64,000 bases of DNA from Stenomitos rutilans HA7619-LM2. GTDB lineage: Bacteria > Cyanobacteriota > Cyanobacteriia > Leptolyngbyales > Leptolyngbyaceae. Both the position numbers and the translations under genes were made by a program. The DNA is taken from assembly GCA_019358945.1 (NCBI GenBank), contig JAHHIE010000034.1, positions 1 through 64,000 of the forward strand, read 5' to 3'. The first letter of the stretch is position 1; the number at the start of each line of letters is the position of its first letter. Below the pieces are notes generated by a model. That model did not search any database. It saw nothing but the letters and a program-made list of their open reading frames with translations, and was not told the DNA's origin. Below are positions 16,578 through 25,282 of the stretch, piece after piece.

Positions 16578-18037
16578 TTAAGAATGAGCGGCAATACCGC
16601 ATTACTAAAGCTCAAATTGAAAAGTTCTCAAATGCTCTCACTCAACTGTCGGCTTCATCTCAGCAGGATCAGTCTGTCCATCCCATCCTGCGGAAAGCTG
16701 AAAGAGATTCGCTAGAATCTCAGCTTACGGAACTGCGCGTCCAAGTCGAAGAGTATGAGGCATTGAAGGATGGACAACAGGCAGTACTCGAATTAGATTC
16801 GCTTGAAGCATTACCATTTGCCCTGATCAAAGCTCGGATTGCTGCTGGGTTGACTCAGAAAGACCTAGCTGAGCGACTGGGGATGAAGGAACAGCAAGTC
16901 CAACGTTATGAGGATACAGCTTATGCTTCTGCCAGCTTTGCACGTTTAGTAGAAGTCAGTCGTGCGATTGGTGTTCAGGTTCGCGAAGAAGTTTTGTTAC
17001 CTAGAATCTCACCGGCTGATTTGTTGAGCCGATTAAGCCAAGCTGGAATTGATCGCGATCTTATTCTCAACCGTTTCTTCCCTACTTTGAGTGCTGAAAC
17101 TTCACAGGATGAAGGTGAAGTCTCTACTAATGCCTTAGTGCTTAGTGCCGCACTCGCTTTAAGGCGGGTGTTTGGATGGTCACTAGCTGATCTATTTAGC
17201 TCTAGACCGCTTCAGCTTGATTTAACTCCCCTTGGAGCTGTTCACTTTAAAGTTAATGCAAAAGCAAATCAGAAACGATTAAGTGCTTACACAGTTTATG
17301 CTCACTTCCTAGCATTGCTTGTACTAGAAGCCACAGCAGATTTACCAGCGAAACCGATCCCGACCGATCCCAAGCAAGTGCGTGAAGCAATCTGCTCAAC
17401 GTATGGTGAACTAACATTTTCAAACGCTTTACAGTATGTTTGGAGTTTGGGTATACCCGTTCTTCCACTGAAAGATTCTGGAGCGTTTCATGGTGCATTC
17501 TGGCGTGTCAATGGACGAAACGTCATTGTTCTGAAGCAGCGCACTAGGTCCTCATCTCGCTGGCTGCTCGACCTTCTCCATGAACTCTGGCACGCTGCCC
17601 AAGAACCAGAGCGAGCTGAGCGAACTGTGGTTGAAGAAGGGGATATTGCACAGGAACGGCAAGACTCACCCGAAGAAAAGACGGCTACAAGATTTGGCGA
17701 ACAGATCCTACTCAATGGCCGCCAAAAGGAATTGGTTGAGATGTGTACCAAAGAAGCAAAAGGTAGTATTGAGCGACTCAAGAATGCCGTCTTTAAAGTT
17801 GCTGCGAGGGAGAAAGTTTTAGTAGGGGCTTTAGCAGATCACATGGCTTATCGGCTATCACTTCAGGGTGAAAATTGGTGGGGTGCTGCGACCAATCTAC
17901 AAACGGAAGGTATTGAGCCGTGGCAGATTGCTCGTGACGTACTCCTAGAGAAGATCAATTTTGAAATTTTGAATGATGTGGATCAAACACTCTTGATAAG
18001 AGCTTTGTCGGATACCTTACCTCAGCAGGAATTTTAG
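16574..18037 (+). CDS. XRE-type HTH / ImmA-IrrE metallopeptidase protein
   Basis: 487 residues. After a coiled N-terminus (1-80) comes an XRE-type helix-turn-helix: IKARIAAGLTQKDLAERLG, then KEQQVQRYEDTAY. The C-terminal half has a zinc-peptidase motif LLDLLHELWHAAQ (HExxH), as in ImmA/IrrE proteins that cut repressors after DNA damage or other stress. Having DNA-binding and protease parts in one chain, it could be a self-inactivating repressor; this is inference. It starts at 16574 overlapping the preceding stop, and the next gene begins 21 bases after its end. Confidence 0.8.
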   Translation: MIKNERQYRITKAQIEKFSNALTQLSASSQQDQSVHPILRKAERDSLESQLTELRVQVEEYEALKDGQQAVLELDSLEALPFALIKARIAAGLTQKDLAERLGMKEQQVQRYEDTAYASASFARLVEVSRAIGVQVREEVLLPRISPADLLSRLSQAGIDRDLILNRFFPTLSAETSQDEGEVSTNALVLSAALALRRVFGWSLADLFSSRPLQLDLTPLGAVHFKVNAKANQKRLSAYTVYAHFLALLVLEATADLPAKPIPTDPKQVREAICSTYGELTFSNALQYVWSLGIPVLPLKDSGAFHGAFWRVNGRNVIVLKQRTRSSSRWLLDLLHELWHAAQEPERAERTVVEEGDIAQERQDSPEEKTATRFGEQILLNGRQKELVEMCTKEAKGSIERLKNAVFKVAAREKVLVGALADHMAYRLSLQGENWWGAATNLQTEGIEPWQIARDVLLEKINFEILNDVDQTLLIRALSDTLPQQEF

Positions 18038-18058
18038 AAGTTATGGAGGTTAAACGCA

Positions 18059-18703
18059 ATGTCGGATAATTGGAATGTTGAGGAGGAGTTAAAGCCACTC
18101 CAACTGAAATGCACAAGTTCAGACTGCAATAATGGAAAGCACTGCTATAAACCTACTCGTAAGCAAAAGGCAGCGAATACAGTAGGAGAGTGCCGCTCAT
18201 GTGATGAACCAGCGCCCTTTGACTGGGATCGTTTACATAAGCTTGATCCTAAGGATCTAGACTACGCGATTGCCGCCTTACGAAATGAGCTTTTCCGCCA
18301 ACACTACTGGACGAATGAGATTCCTCAAAGAGTCGAGAATTATGCACGTCGTAAAGGTGTCAGCGGCATGAAGGTGGCCATGGAAAGGCAGATCTATCAG
18401 TCCATTGGTTCACCTGCTGACAGTTTTGATGGTCGTCAGACTTCGAAAGAGGACTCACCAAAAGTGAATGCGGTGGATTTTGCTCAACATGCGACCGCCT
18501 CTTGCTGCCGGAAGTGCGTCGAATACTGGTATGGCATTCCTCAAGATCGATCACTAACAGACCTTGAGATATCATATCTAACGCAATTGGGTATGAGATT
18601 TGTTGGCGAACGGTTTCCGTTTCTAACTGAGCAAGGAGAGAAGGTTCCACCAATTCGCTCAAATAAGTCGAATAGTCAGCGGACCAAACGGAGTGAAAGT
18701 TGA
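18059..18703 (+). CDS. Cys-rich zinc-binding family protein of unknown function
   Basis: 214 residues. A good ribosome site (GGAGG) lies 9 bases before the ATG. The N-terminus has Cys clusters CTSSDCNNGKHC and GECRSCDEP, which look like a zinc knuckle, and a later HATASCCRKCVEYWYGIP with three more Cys. Between them is a helical stretch with YARRKG. I recognise this pattern from a bacterial family of unknown function that tends to occur with DNA-modification or defence genes, but cannot name it. It ends 1 base before the radical SAM start. Confidence 0.6.
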   Translation: MSDNWNVEEELKPLQLKCTSSDCNNGKHCYKPTRKQKAANTVGECRSCDEPAPFDWDRLHKLDPKDLDYAIAALRNELFRQHYWTNEIPQRVENYARRKGVSGMKVAMERQIYQSIGSPADSFDGRQTSKEDSPKVNAVDFAQHATASCCRKCVEYWYGIPQDRSLTDLEISYLTQLGMRFVGERFPFLTEQGEKVPPIRSNKSNSQRTKRSES

Positions 18704-18704
18704 A

Positions 18705-19715
18705 ATGGTGATTAATACTGAGACTTTGTCTGCACGCTATCGGGAAGCATCTGTAGATTTGCAGCATAAGCAGTTGCTAATTACCAACTTTCACAACACG
18801 CAGCAAGAAAATGATCTTACAGAGCCTCCTAATTGCAAAGGATTCGGGCGTATTCGACACTTCAGGCGATCGAGCAGTAATGTATGGCCATCAAATCCAT
18901 TGCCGATCGATCCAGCTTGTACAACACTAGGACTACAAGCAACCAACATGATTCGAGCGCAAGTTTTTCAAAGTGCAGCTTGTAATTGGCGATGTTGGTA
19001 CTGTTTCGTTCCATTTGAACTGCTGTCTGCAAATCGTAAATATTCCGAGTGGATGGGCCCATCTCAATTGATTGATCTTTATTTAGATCAACCTGATCCT
19101 CCTTTAATGATTGATTTAACAGGAGGACAACCTGACTTAGTTCCAGAGTGGGTTCCTTGGATGATGGCTGAACTAAAAGAGCGAGGTTTAGAGCAACAGG
19201 TTTACCTTTGGTCTGATGATAACTTGAGCAACGATTACTTCTGGCAGTTTTTATCAGACGCTGATCTTGAACTTATCGCGACTTATCCAAAGTATGGTCG
19301 TGTCTGTTGCTTTAAAGGATTTAATTCTGAGTCTTTTGCATTTAATACTTGTGCTGAACCTGAACTCTTTAATCGGCAGTTTCAATTAATGAAGCGATTG
19401 CTGGAGTTAGGGATTGACATCTATGCTTATGCAACGTTCACAACACCAGCAGCCTCAGAAATTACTGCAGATATGGCTCGCTTTGTCGATCGACTTCAGG
19501 AAATAGATTACAATCTTCCACTTCGAACGGTTCCGTTGGAAATTCAAACGTTTATCCCAGTCAAGGATCGGCTAAATGATGCCACTCAAGCCGCATTGAA
19601 AAACCAATACCTTGCAATTGAAGCTTGGAAAAAAGAATTAGAAAATCGGTACTCTAATATCGAGCGATCAAAATCAATCACAGATGTCCCCTTACACACA
19701 AAGCAACTGCAATGA
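18705..19715 (+). CDS. Radical SAM enzyme
   Basis: 336 residues from the ATG at 18705 (a GTG at 18693 is also in frame). The [4Fe-4S] motif is CNWRCWYC (CX3CX2C), preceded by FQSAA; the SAM-binding GGE motif appears as DLTGGQPD. The core is the usual partial TIM barrel, with an N-terminal extension of about 85 residues. The substrate is unknown. It is embedded between a Cys-rich protein and a methyltransferase, in an operon with a nucleotide kinase and a dGTPase-like enzyme. Together these suggest a nucleotide or nucleobase substrate; this is inference from neighbours. Confidence 0.8.
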   Translation: MVINTETLSARYREASVDLQHKQLLITNFHNTQQENDLTEPPNCKGFGRIRHFRRSSSNVWPSNPLPIDPACTTLGLQATNMIRAQVFQSAACNWRCWYCFVPFELLSANRKYSEWMGPSQLIDLYLDQPDPPLMIDLTGGQPDLVPEWVPWMMAELKERGLEQQVYLWSDDNLSNDYFWQFLSDADLELIATYPKYGRVCCFKGFNSESFAFNTCAEPELFNRQFQLMKRLLELGIDIYAYATFTTPAASEITADMARFVDRLQEIDYNLPLRTVPLEIQTFIPVKDRLNDATQAALKNQYLAIEAWKKELENRYSNIERSKSITDVPLHTKQLQ

Positions 19716-21013
19716 CAATTACTGAAATCGAGTCACAAGAGTTTGAACAGTCTGTTGAACAATGGATTTTTGATGCGGTCAAAAACGGTGCTACTACGTT
19801 TGAGCAACTGATCAAGTTACTTCCTAGCGTCGATCCAATTATTGCTTTCAAAGCTCTACAAAAGCTTCAACCTTCGCTGCCAATCCCTAAGAGTACCTCA
19901 TGCACATTGATTAACTCGGCACTGTGGAAGCAACCGAAGCTTACTCACGCCCGCCATCAAGAATCATTACCGCCGCCTCATCCGCTTGATTATGATTGGA
20001 GATTTACCGATTCAACCGTTGAATATTTGTTGCAAAAATGTGCGGAAGTCACCCCTCTACACGGTACAATTGTTCTACTTGGAACCCCTAGTCTTTTACA
20101 CGTAGGAACTGAATCATCTTATCAACGGGACACGGTGTTACTTGAGGCAAATCCAATCATGACGAGTTGCTTGTCTAACACAGTGTTAGGTTCCCAGATA
20201 GTAGAGTGTGATCTACTGAGGGATGCACTACCAAACATATCTGCTGAAGCTGTTGTAATGGATCCCCCCTGGTATCCGGAGCACGTTCAATCATTTCTCT
20301 GGGATGCATGTCAGTTGTGTCAGATGGACGGACACATTTTAGTCAGCCTTCCCCCAATTGGTACTAGACCTAGTATTGAGCGGGAGTGGCAAGAAACTTT
20401 GACTTGGGCGAACCAATTAGGACTTCAACTGATACATCTAGAAGAGCTGTCTCTGTCCTACCTAGCTCCTTTATTCGAGCGTAATGTTTTTAGAGTTACA
20501 GGGGTTCATTGTGTTCCGCAGGATTGGAGGCGAGGTAATTTAGCTATCTTCGCTCGAAGAGATTCCACTAACGTCCCCCGACCTATTGTTGCTTCACCCG
20601 AGAAGGGGTGGTTAGAAGTAAACCTTTCTAGTGTCAGAATTCGAGTCCGTCCTTGGATCGACTCGGAGTTTGCTGATCCAAGCTTGATTTCAGTCACTCC
20701 CAACGATGTGTTGACCTCAGTTAGCCGCCGAGATCCTCGACGTCAACTTGCAGATGTTTGGACTTCTGGAAATAGGATTTTTTCTTGTCAAGGAGGGGGT
20801 ATACTGTGGCATGTTTTGGATGCTATATCGAGAGATCGCTCACCCCATAAAGCTGTAGAAGCTTTTATAGGGCGGGCACTGCAACCAAGAGAAATTAGTC
20901 TTGTCTCTAATGCAATAGAGCAAGCCCTGGATATTATCAGTTTGGAACGAAAGGAGAATTTACTCTTTGGAGACTACTGGAGCAGTACAAACTTCACTTT
21001 TGCCGCTAGTTAG
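19712..21013 (+). CDS. DPPW-type N6-adenine methyltransferase-like protein
   Basis: 433 residues, overlapping the previous gene by 4 bases (ATGA). The catalytic motif IV is VVMDPPWYPEH, as in MT-A70-like and other N6-adenine methyltransferases. The region before it (GTIVLLGTPSLLH, then LEANPIM) would hold the SAM-binding strands, though motif I is weak: GTPSLLH replaces the usual FxGxG. The first 90 residues are helical (EQWIFDAVKNGATTFEQLIKL) and could bind a partner. The C-terminal 150 residues are an extra domain of unknown type. The target could be DNA, RNA or a free nucleotide. Confidence 0.7.
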   Translation: MTITEIESQEFEQSVEQWIFDAVKNGATTFEQLIKLLPSVDPIIAFKALQKLQPSLPIPKSTSCTLINSALWKQPKLTHARHQESLPPPHPLDYDWRFTDSTVEYLLQKCAEVTPLHGTIVLLGTPSLLHVGTESSYQRDTVLLEANPIMTSCLSNTVLGSQIVECDLLRDALPNISAEAVVMDPPWYPEHVQSFLWDACQLCQMDGHILVSLPPIGTRPSIEREWQETLTWANQLGLQLIHLEELSLSYLAPLFERNVFRVTGVHCVPQDWRRGNLAIFARRDSTNVPRPIVASPEKGWLEVNLSSVRIRVRPWIDSEFADPSLISVTPNDVLTSVSRRDPRRQLADVWTSGNRIFSCQGGGILWHVLDAISRDRSPHKAVEAFIGRALQPREISLVSNAIEQALDIISLERKENLLFGDYWSSTNFTFAAS

Positions 21014-21518
21014 TAGTTTACAGTTAGCCGTGAAGGATGATCCATTTTGGGAGGATTACCTGTCTCCATTGTTCGAATCGGCACATCTGCCGTTTTCACT
21101 TCATCTTGCAGTTTTTGTAGAGCCATATCTTCAGTTTGTTTTAGAGGGAAAAAAAACTATAGAGTCGCGTTTCTCAACACGTCGCTTTGCTCCTTACAAT
21201 CAAGTTAAAAAGGGGGATGTAATTCTTCTAAAACGATCGTCTGGTCCTATTCTTGGGATTTGCCAAGTAACTTATCCATGGTTTTATCAACTTGATCCTG
21301 ACTCCTGGACAAGCATTCAAAAAGATTTTGCTGAGGCTTTATGCGCGCAAGATCCTGAGTTTTGGAAACAGCGCGAATCTGCCTCTTATGCAACTTTAAT
21401 TCGTATCCAACGTGTAAAATCTATTGCTCCAATCAAATATGCTAAACGCGATCGCAGAGGCTGGGTAGTTTTACAAGATAGTGTAAGACAGTTAAAATTG
21501 GATCTTGAAGTTGTATGA
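20967..21518 (+). CDS. ASCH domain protein
   Basis: 183 residues; the start overlaps the methyltransferase end by 47 bases. The ASCH fold signature is PYLQFVLEGKKTIESRF, then VKKGDVILLKRSSGPILG and a C-terminal WVVLQ. ASCH domains bind RNA or modified nucleosides, and some have amidohydrolase activity on N4-acetylcytidine. The family sits well with base modification, either as a reader or as an enzyme. The kinase gene starts within its stop codon. Confidence 0.75.
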   Translation: METTGAVQTSLLPLVSSLQLAVKDDPFWEDYLSPLFESAHLPFSLHLAVFVEPYLQFVLEGKKTIESRFSTRRFAPYNQVKKGDVILLKRSSGPILGICQVTYPWFYQLDPDSWTSIQKDFAEALCAQDPEFWKQRESASYATLIRIQRVKSIAPIKYAKRDRRGWVVLQDSVRQLKLDLEVV

Positions 21519-22084
21519 AACCAGCTATTCTTACTTTTTCTGGTCCTATTGCCAGTGGTAAATCAGCACTTTCAAATAAATTAGCTCAAACCTTTCACTG
21601 GTCTCGTGTGAGTTTCGGAGACTACGTCCGTTCTATTGCTGATGCAAGGAAAATTCCTAAAACACGAGAAGTTTTACAGGCAATTGGTACTGAACTTGTG
21701 ACAAGTGATGTAGAGGGATTCTGCAACACCGTACTAGAACAGGCTAGTTGGCAGCACGGGCGACCTCTGATAATCGATGGTATTCGCCACGTAGATGTTC
21801 TTAAAACTCTACAGAAACTAGTCGCCCCAATGAAACTGTACCTTATCTTTATTACCATTGATAGGGGTGTACAAGCTAACCGCTTAATTAAGAGAGGGAC
21901 AGACGAGCTACTAGCAATTCAAACACTGGAGTTGGATGTAACAGAGCAGCAGGTAGGCACTTACTTGAGAGATATAGCTGACTTTGTAGTTGACGGTAGT
22001 CGTTCAGTTGAGGAGGCAACCCAGGATATTGCAGATTGGCTCCAGTTCCAACGTGTTAACAATTGTAGAACAATAACTCAGTAG
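21515..22084 (+). CDS. P-loop nucleotide kinase
   Basis: 189 residues. The Walker A motif is FSGPIASGKSALSNKLA; IIDGIRHVDVL and FITIDRGVQANRLIKRGTDE give the lid/base-binding region of deoxynucleoside-monophosphate or dephospho-CoA kinase-like enzymes. Predicted to phosphorylate a nucleotide using ATP in the cytosol. It overlaps the ASCH gene by 4 bases and is followed 11 bases later by the dGTPase-like gene, so a nucleotide substrate is the most likely reading. A different P-loop role cannot be excluded. Confidence 0.75.
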   Translation: MKPAILTFSGPIASGKSALSNKLAQTFHWSRVSFGDYVRSIADARKIPKTREVLQAIGTELVTSDVEGFCNTVLEQASWQHGRPLIIDGIRHVDVLKTLQKLVAPMKLYLIFITIDRGVQANRLIKRGTDELLAIQTLELDVTEQQVGTYLRDIADFVVDGSRSVEEATQDIADWLQFQRVNNCRTITQ

Positions 22085-22095
22085 TAAGGTGATCT

Positions 22096-23529
22096 ATGAT
22101 TTATCACAAGATGCAATGGGAAAAGCTACTCAGCGATGAACGACAAGGAAATGAGAAACATAGGGAGGATCCCCATGAGCGTAATCAATTTGAACGTGAT
22201 ATTGATCGAATTATCTTCTCAGAAGCGTTCAGAAGACTTAAAGATAAAACTCAGGTTTTCCCAATTACAGATCATGACCACGTACACAATCGGTTAGCTC
22301 ATAGTCTAGAAGTTTCTTGTGTTGGTAGATCTTTAGGGAGGCTTGCAGGAGCACATATTCTTCGAGAATACGAGAATGACCTGAAAGAGCTAAAGGAAGA
22401 AAAAGGTCTGAATGAAGCTAGTTTTGGTGCGATTGTACAAGCTGCCTGTCTCGCTCATGATATTGGTAATCCACCGTTTGGGCACTCTGGTGAAAATGCA
22501 ATTCAATCTTGGTTCTATACAGAAACAGGGAGGCAACAACTAGATCAATTAAATGCATCAGAAAAAGAAGATTTGGAATTATTTGAGGGAAATGCACAAG
22601 GATTTAGGATTCTTACTAGATCAGAGCGGCAATTTAACCGTAACAGCTTACAGCTGACTTTCGCCACTCTTGCAACTTTTGCTAAGTATCCCAGAGAATC
22701 TCTTGTTTATAGGAGTATTTTAGAAGAGAATTCATGGCGAGTAAGCGCTAAGAAATATGGTTTTTTCCAATCTGAAAAAGAAGTTTTTGAAAAGGTTGCT
22801 GAAAAAACAGGGCTTAATCAAATCACTGGTAATGCAGCCTGGTGGTGTAGGCATCCTTTAGCCTTTCTTGTAGAAGCAGCAGATGATATTTGCTACCTAA
22901 TTATGGATCTTGAAGATGGCTTTAACACAGGCTATATTGATTATAAAACTACCAAAGAGTTGTTGCTTAGCCTTGCAGATGATGAAGTTAAAAATGAAGA
23001 AAGGGAAATCTTAAAGGAAGAAAGTGCATTGCCAGAGAAAAAAGAGAATATAAGATTTCTCCGTGGCAAAGCAATAAATAAGTTAATAACCTTGACTAAA
23101 GATTCTTTTATTCGGAATGAAAAGAGAATATTAACTGGTGAATTTGATACTCCTTTGCTTGATTCAGGCAGTGATGAAATCAAACAAAGAATTAAAGCAA
23201 TCAAGAGTGAAGTTAAAGACAAAGTATATAGATGTCAAGAAGTTCTTTTAATAGAGATAGCTGGATATGATGCTATTTCAGCCTTAATGAGTGAATTTAT
23301 TATTTCAGTTAATGATGGAGTTGTTTCGGGTAATAGCAAGAAGCGTAATAAGAAAAGTGAAAAACTGAATGAGATATTGCCTGGTAAGATTGTTCCAAAT
23401 GGCTATACCGGAAATGAGAAGTATCTAAACATATTAAGGGTAACAGACTTTATAGCAGGAATGACAGATTCTTATGCAGTGTCTCTCTTTAGAGAAATTA
23501 AGGGTATTTCCTTATCTCGATACAGATAA
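22096..23529 (+). CDS. dGTPase-like dNTP triphosphohydrolase (HD domain)
   Basis: 477 residues, normal length for the Dgt family. Metal ligands are visible: RLAHSLEVS (H), CLAHDIGNPPFGHSGE (HD) and EAADDICYLIMDLEDG (D). N-terminal RRLKDKTQVFP is typical. The enzyme cleaves dNTPs to nucleoside plus triphosphate. In several anti-phage systems such enzymes starve phage of dNTPs. Here it closes an eight-gene operon with kinase, ASCH, methyltransferase and radical SAM genes. Codon use is more AT-rich than in upstream genes, which suggests a separate origin. Confidence 0.9.
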   Translation: MIYHKMQWEKLLSDERQGNEKHREDPHERNQFERDIDRIIFSEAFRRLKDKTQVFPITDHDHVHNRLAHSLEVSCVGRSLGRLAGAHILREYENDLKELKEEKGLNEASFGAIVQAACLAHDIGNPPFGHSGENAIQSWFYTETGRQQLDQLNASEKEDLELFEGNAQGFRILTRSERQFNRNSLQLTFATLATFAKYPRESLVYRSILEENSWRVSAKKYGFFQSEKEVFEKVAEKTGLNQITGNAAWWCRHPLAFLVEAADDICYLIMDLEDGFNTGYIDYKTTKELLLSLADDEVKNEEREILKEESALPEKKENIRFLRGKAINKLITLTKDSFIRNEKRILTGEFDTPLLDSGSDEIKQRIKAIKSEVKDKVYRCQEVLLIEIAGYDAISALMSEFIISVNDGVVSGNSKKRNKKSEKLNEILPGKIVPNGYTGNEKYLNILRVTDFIAGMTDSYAVSLFREIKGISLSRYR

Positions 23530-23863
23530 CTGATAACTTCATCCATTTCGGTCAGTGAATAGAAATACATTAAGGGTTCCTTGTTGTTCTCAAAGAGGTC
23601 TCTCCCCTAATAAAGAATAAGTTTCTCAAGAGAGATTTATTCTAATTTCAGAATTGGCACTCAGTATGTGTATATTTAGTGCAAGTGAAGCTGCTGTTTA
23701 ATGTTCAGCCGTTCTTGAGTACCCGCAAGTCACACTTCTTGTTTTGGTGTCTCTTTGTCCGACAAGAAGATACAGAAAACAGATTGCACAATCAGAGCAT
23801 ATCGTAAGCAGTTTGAGCTTGTGACGATCGCGTGATGACATTGCATCAATATTAACGGGGCAG
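23530..23863. other. Convergent intergenic region
   Basis: 334 AT-rich bases between the convergent ends of the dGTPase-like gene and tniQ. Only weak inverted repeats (TCTCTC near 23598 and GAGAGA near 23630) are seen, which could help to terminate transcription. I found no copy of the transposon-end repeats here, so the element does not appear to end between tniQ and the nucleotide operon. Confidence 0.4.
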
Positions 23864-24379
23864 TCAATACGGTTTCTGTTTCTTCACCATACTTCTGAAG
23901 GACATTCCACAGTGAGCACACTTCTGTTCCTTCAATAATGCCTCAACTGAAAAGTTCTTCTCACAAGCCCAGCATCTGGGGAGTAAGCGCAGCCTGTGGC
24001 GATCACACCCTGCTGTTGAGTAGAGCTGCCAGGCTATTCGGTGGTAGGGTTCTTCCAAGCAACAGGCGGCGCAGATGCGGATGGTGTTAGGCTGCGATCG
24101 CTCACCTTTGGGAGGAAACATTTGCCAGAGTCTATCAACCTCAACTTGCGTAATCTTGCTGAGTGCTTCCACCTGTTTCTGCTGAGGCTTTCTCCCACTA
24201 AAGAGAAGGTTCTCCCAGCGTTTGATTGCTGTGCCTACTTCAAGAATTGCCCCTAACTGACTAGGAGAAGAAATCCGATTGCCTTTTGCTTGTCGGAACC
24301 GATACAAGAAACTGGCAATGCTTTCTCCTGCATGGGGGTGGACGATCGTATATGGGTGATTGGGATCAAAGGTGTACAT
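23864..24379 (-). CDS. tniQ: TniQ, short type as in V-K CAST elements
   Basis: 171 residues. The N-terminus HPHAGESIASFLYRFRQA matches TniQ of type V-K CRISPR-associated transposons (GESLxxFLxRFR), which are also about 170 residues, much shorter than TnsD. Zinc ligands are visible in two ribbons: C103/C106, C125/H128, C136/C139 and C154/C157. In V-K elements TniQ caps the TnsC filament and helps to recruit transposase to the target. It follows tnsC after 15 bases. No Cas12k gene is found in the window. Confidence 0.85.
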   Translation of the reverse strand: MYTFDPNHPYTIVHPHAGESIASFLYRFRQAKGNRISSPSQLGAILEVGTAIKRWENLLFSGRKPQQKQVEALSKITQVEVDRLWQMFPPKGERSQPNTIRICAACCLEEPYHRIAWQLYSTAGCDRHRLRLLPRCWACEKNFSVEALLKEQKCAHCGMSFRSMVKKQKPY

Positions 24380-24394
24380 TCACTAACCGCTTGG

Positions 24395-25267
24395 TTATTG
24401 ATCATCCGGCTCAGCTACTGTTTGATCACCATATTTCTTTAAGACCTGGCTCAGTACCTCATTGTCGAAATAAAAGTCATCGACCGTTGAGGAGCGTCGA
24501 ATGACCTGGATCAGGATTTCAACTAGATTTCCAAAGTTGCCATTAGAGGCTTTGAATAAATCCGTTACCGTCTCAGCCCTTATTAACTCTAAGGGCTCTG
24601 GCAACCCCAGAAATTCTCGTTCAAATGTTTTGATTGGACCTGAGAATTCACTTTTGGAAAGGTTGCTGAATTCACAGTAGGGTTTGAAGTAGTCAAACAA
24701 ATCAAGCTCTTTCAACTTCTTGTCTAGAATAGTCGGACCAAGCAAGATAACTGAGATGCCACACTTCTTCGCTAACTCAATCAAATCACAAATTGCCTTC
24801 TCGGTCATATAATGAGCGTTATCAACCAACAGGGTTTCAACCCTGAGTAACTCCAATGTGTCAAAGGCTCTGAGACGGTAATCTTCCGGCTTTCCACCTC
24901 GGGCACCGCGACCTAGCTCCTTCGTAATCTGATTGAACAATTTACGCGAGTCAAAAGAGGTCAGGCAATCAGTGTAATGTGTTCGTAATGGAATCGGACG
25001 CAATGCTCCTTTCTGCCCACTGATACGATCGACGCACTCCATTGCGATCGTCGATTTACCACATCTCCTGGGACCGATGATTCGACCACTAAGCCTGTCC
25101 TCACATCGATCTCTCAGCCACTGCTCCAGAGCCACCAATTGGTTTGTCTCAGCAAAGAACTCTCGGTTGATGAGTGCTTTGATTCGCTCTGTCACATTGC
25201 CTGCATCTGATGCAGGTTTATTCGAGTGACTTAGGGGAATACGCCCTGACTGTGGTTCCGGTAGCAT
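24395..25267 (-). CDS. tnsC: TnsC/TniB-like AAA+ ATPase
   Basis: 290 residues, close to V-K TnsC length. Walker A is GPRRCGKST (65-73). The Walker B strand reads ETLLVDNAH (144-152), with Asn at the position of the usual catalytic Glu (DE). TnsC forms ATP-dependent filaments on target DNA and regulates transposase. The loss of the Glu could slow ATP hydrolysis; this is inference. The gene lies 15 bases downstream of tnsB and 15 bases upstream of tniQ, in one leftward operon. Confidence 0.85.
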   Translation of the reverse strand: MLPEPQSGRIPLSHSNKPASDAGNVTERIKALINREFFAETNQLVALEQWLRDRCEDRLSGRIIGPRRCGKSTIAMECVDRISGQKGALRPIPLRTHYTDCLTSFDSRKLFNQITKELGRGARGGKPEDYRLRAFDTLELLRVETLLVDNAHYMTEKAICDLIELAKKCGISVILLGPTILDKKLKELDLFDYFKPYCEFSNLSKSEFSGPIKTFEREFLGLPEPLELIRAETVTDLFKASNGNFGNLVEILIQVIRRSSTVDDFYFDNEVLSQVLKKYGDQTVAEPDDQ

Positions 25268-25282
25268 CGCGATCTAACCTCA

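Noticed and set aside
23540-23570. AGTGAATAG resembling the transposon terminus
   Set aside because: Only nine bases match and no box repeats are nearby.
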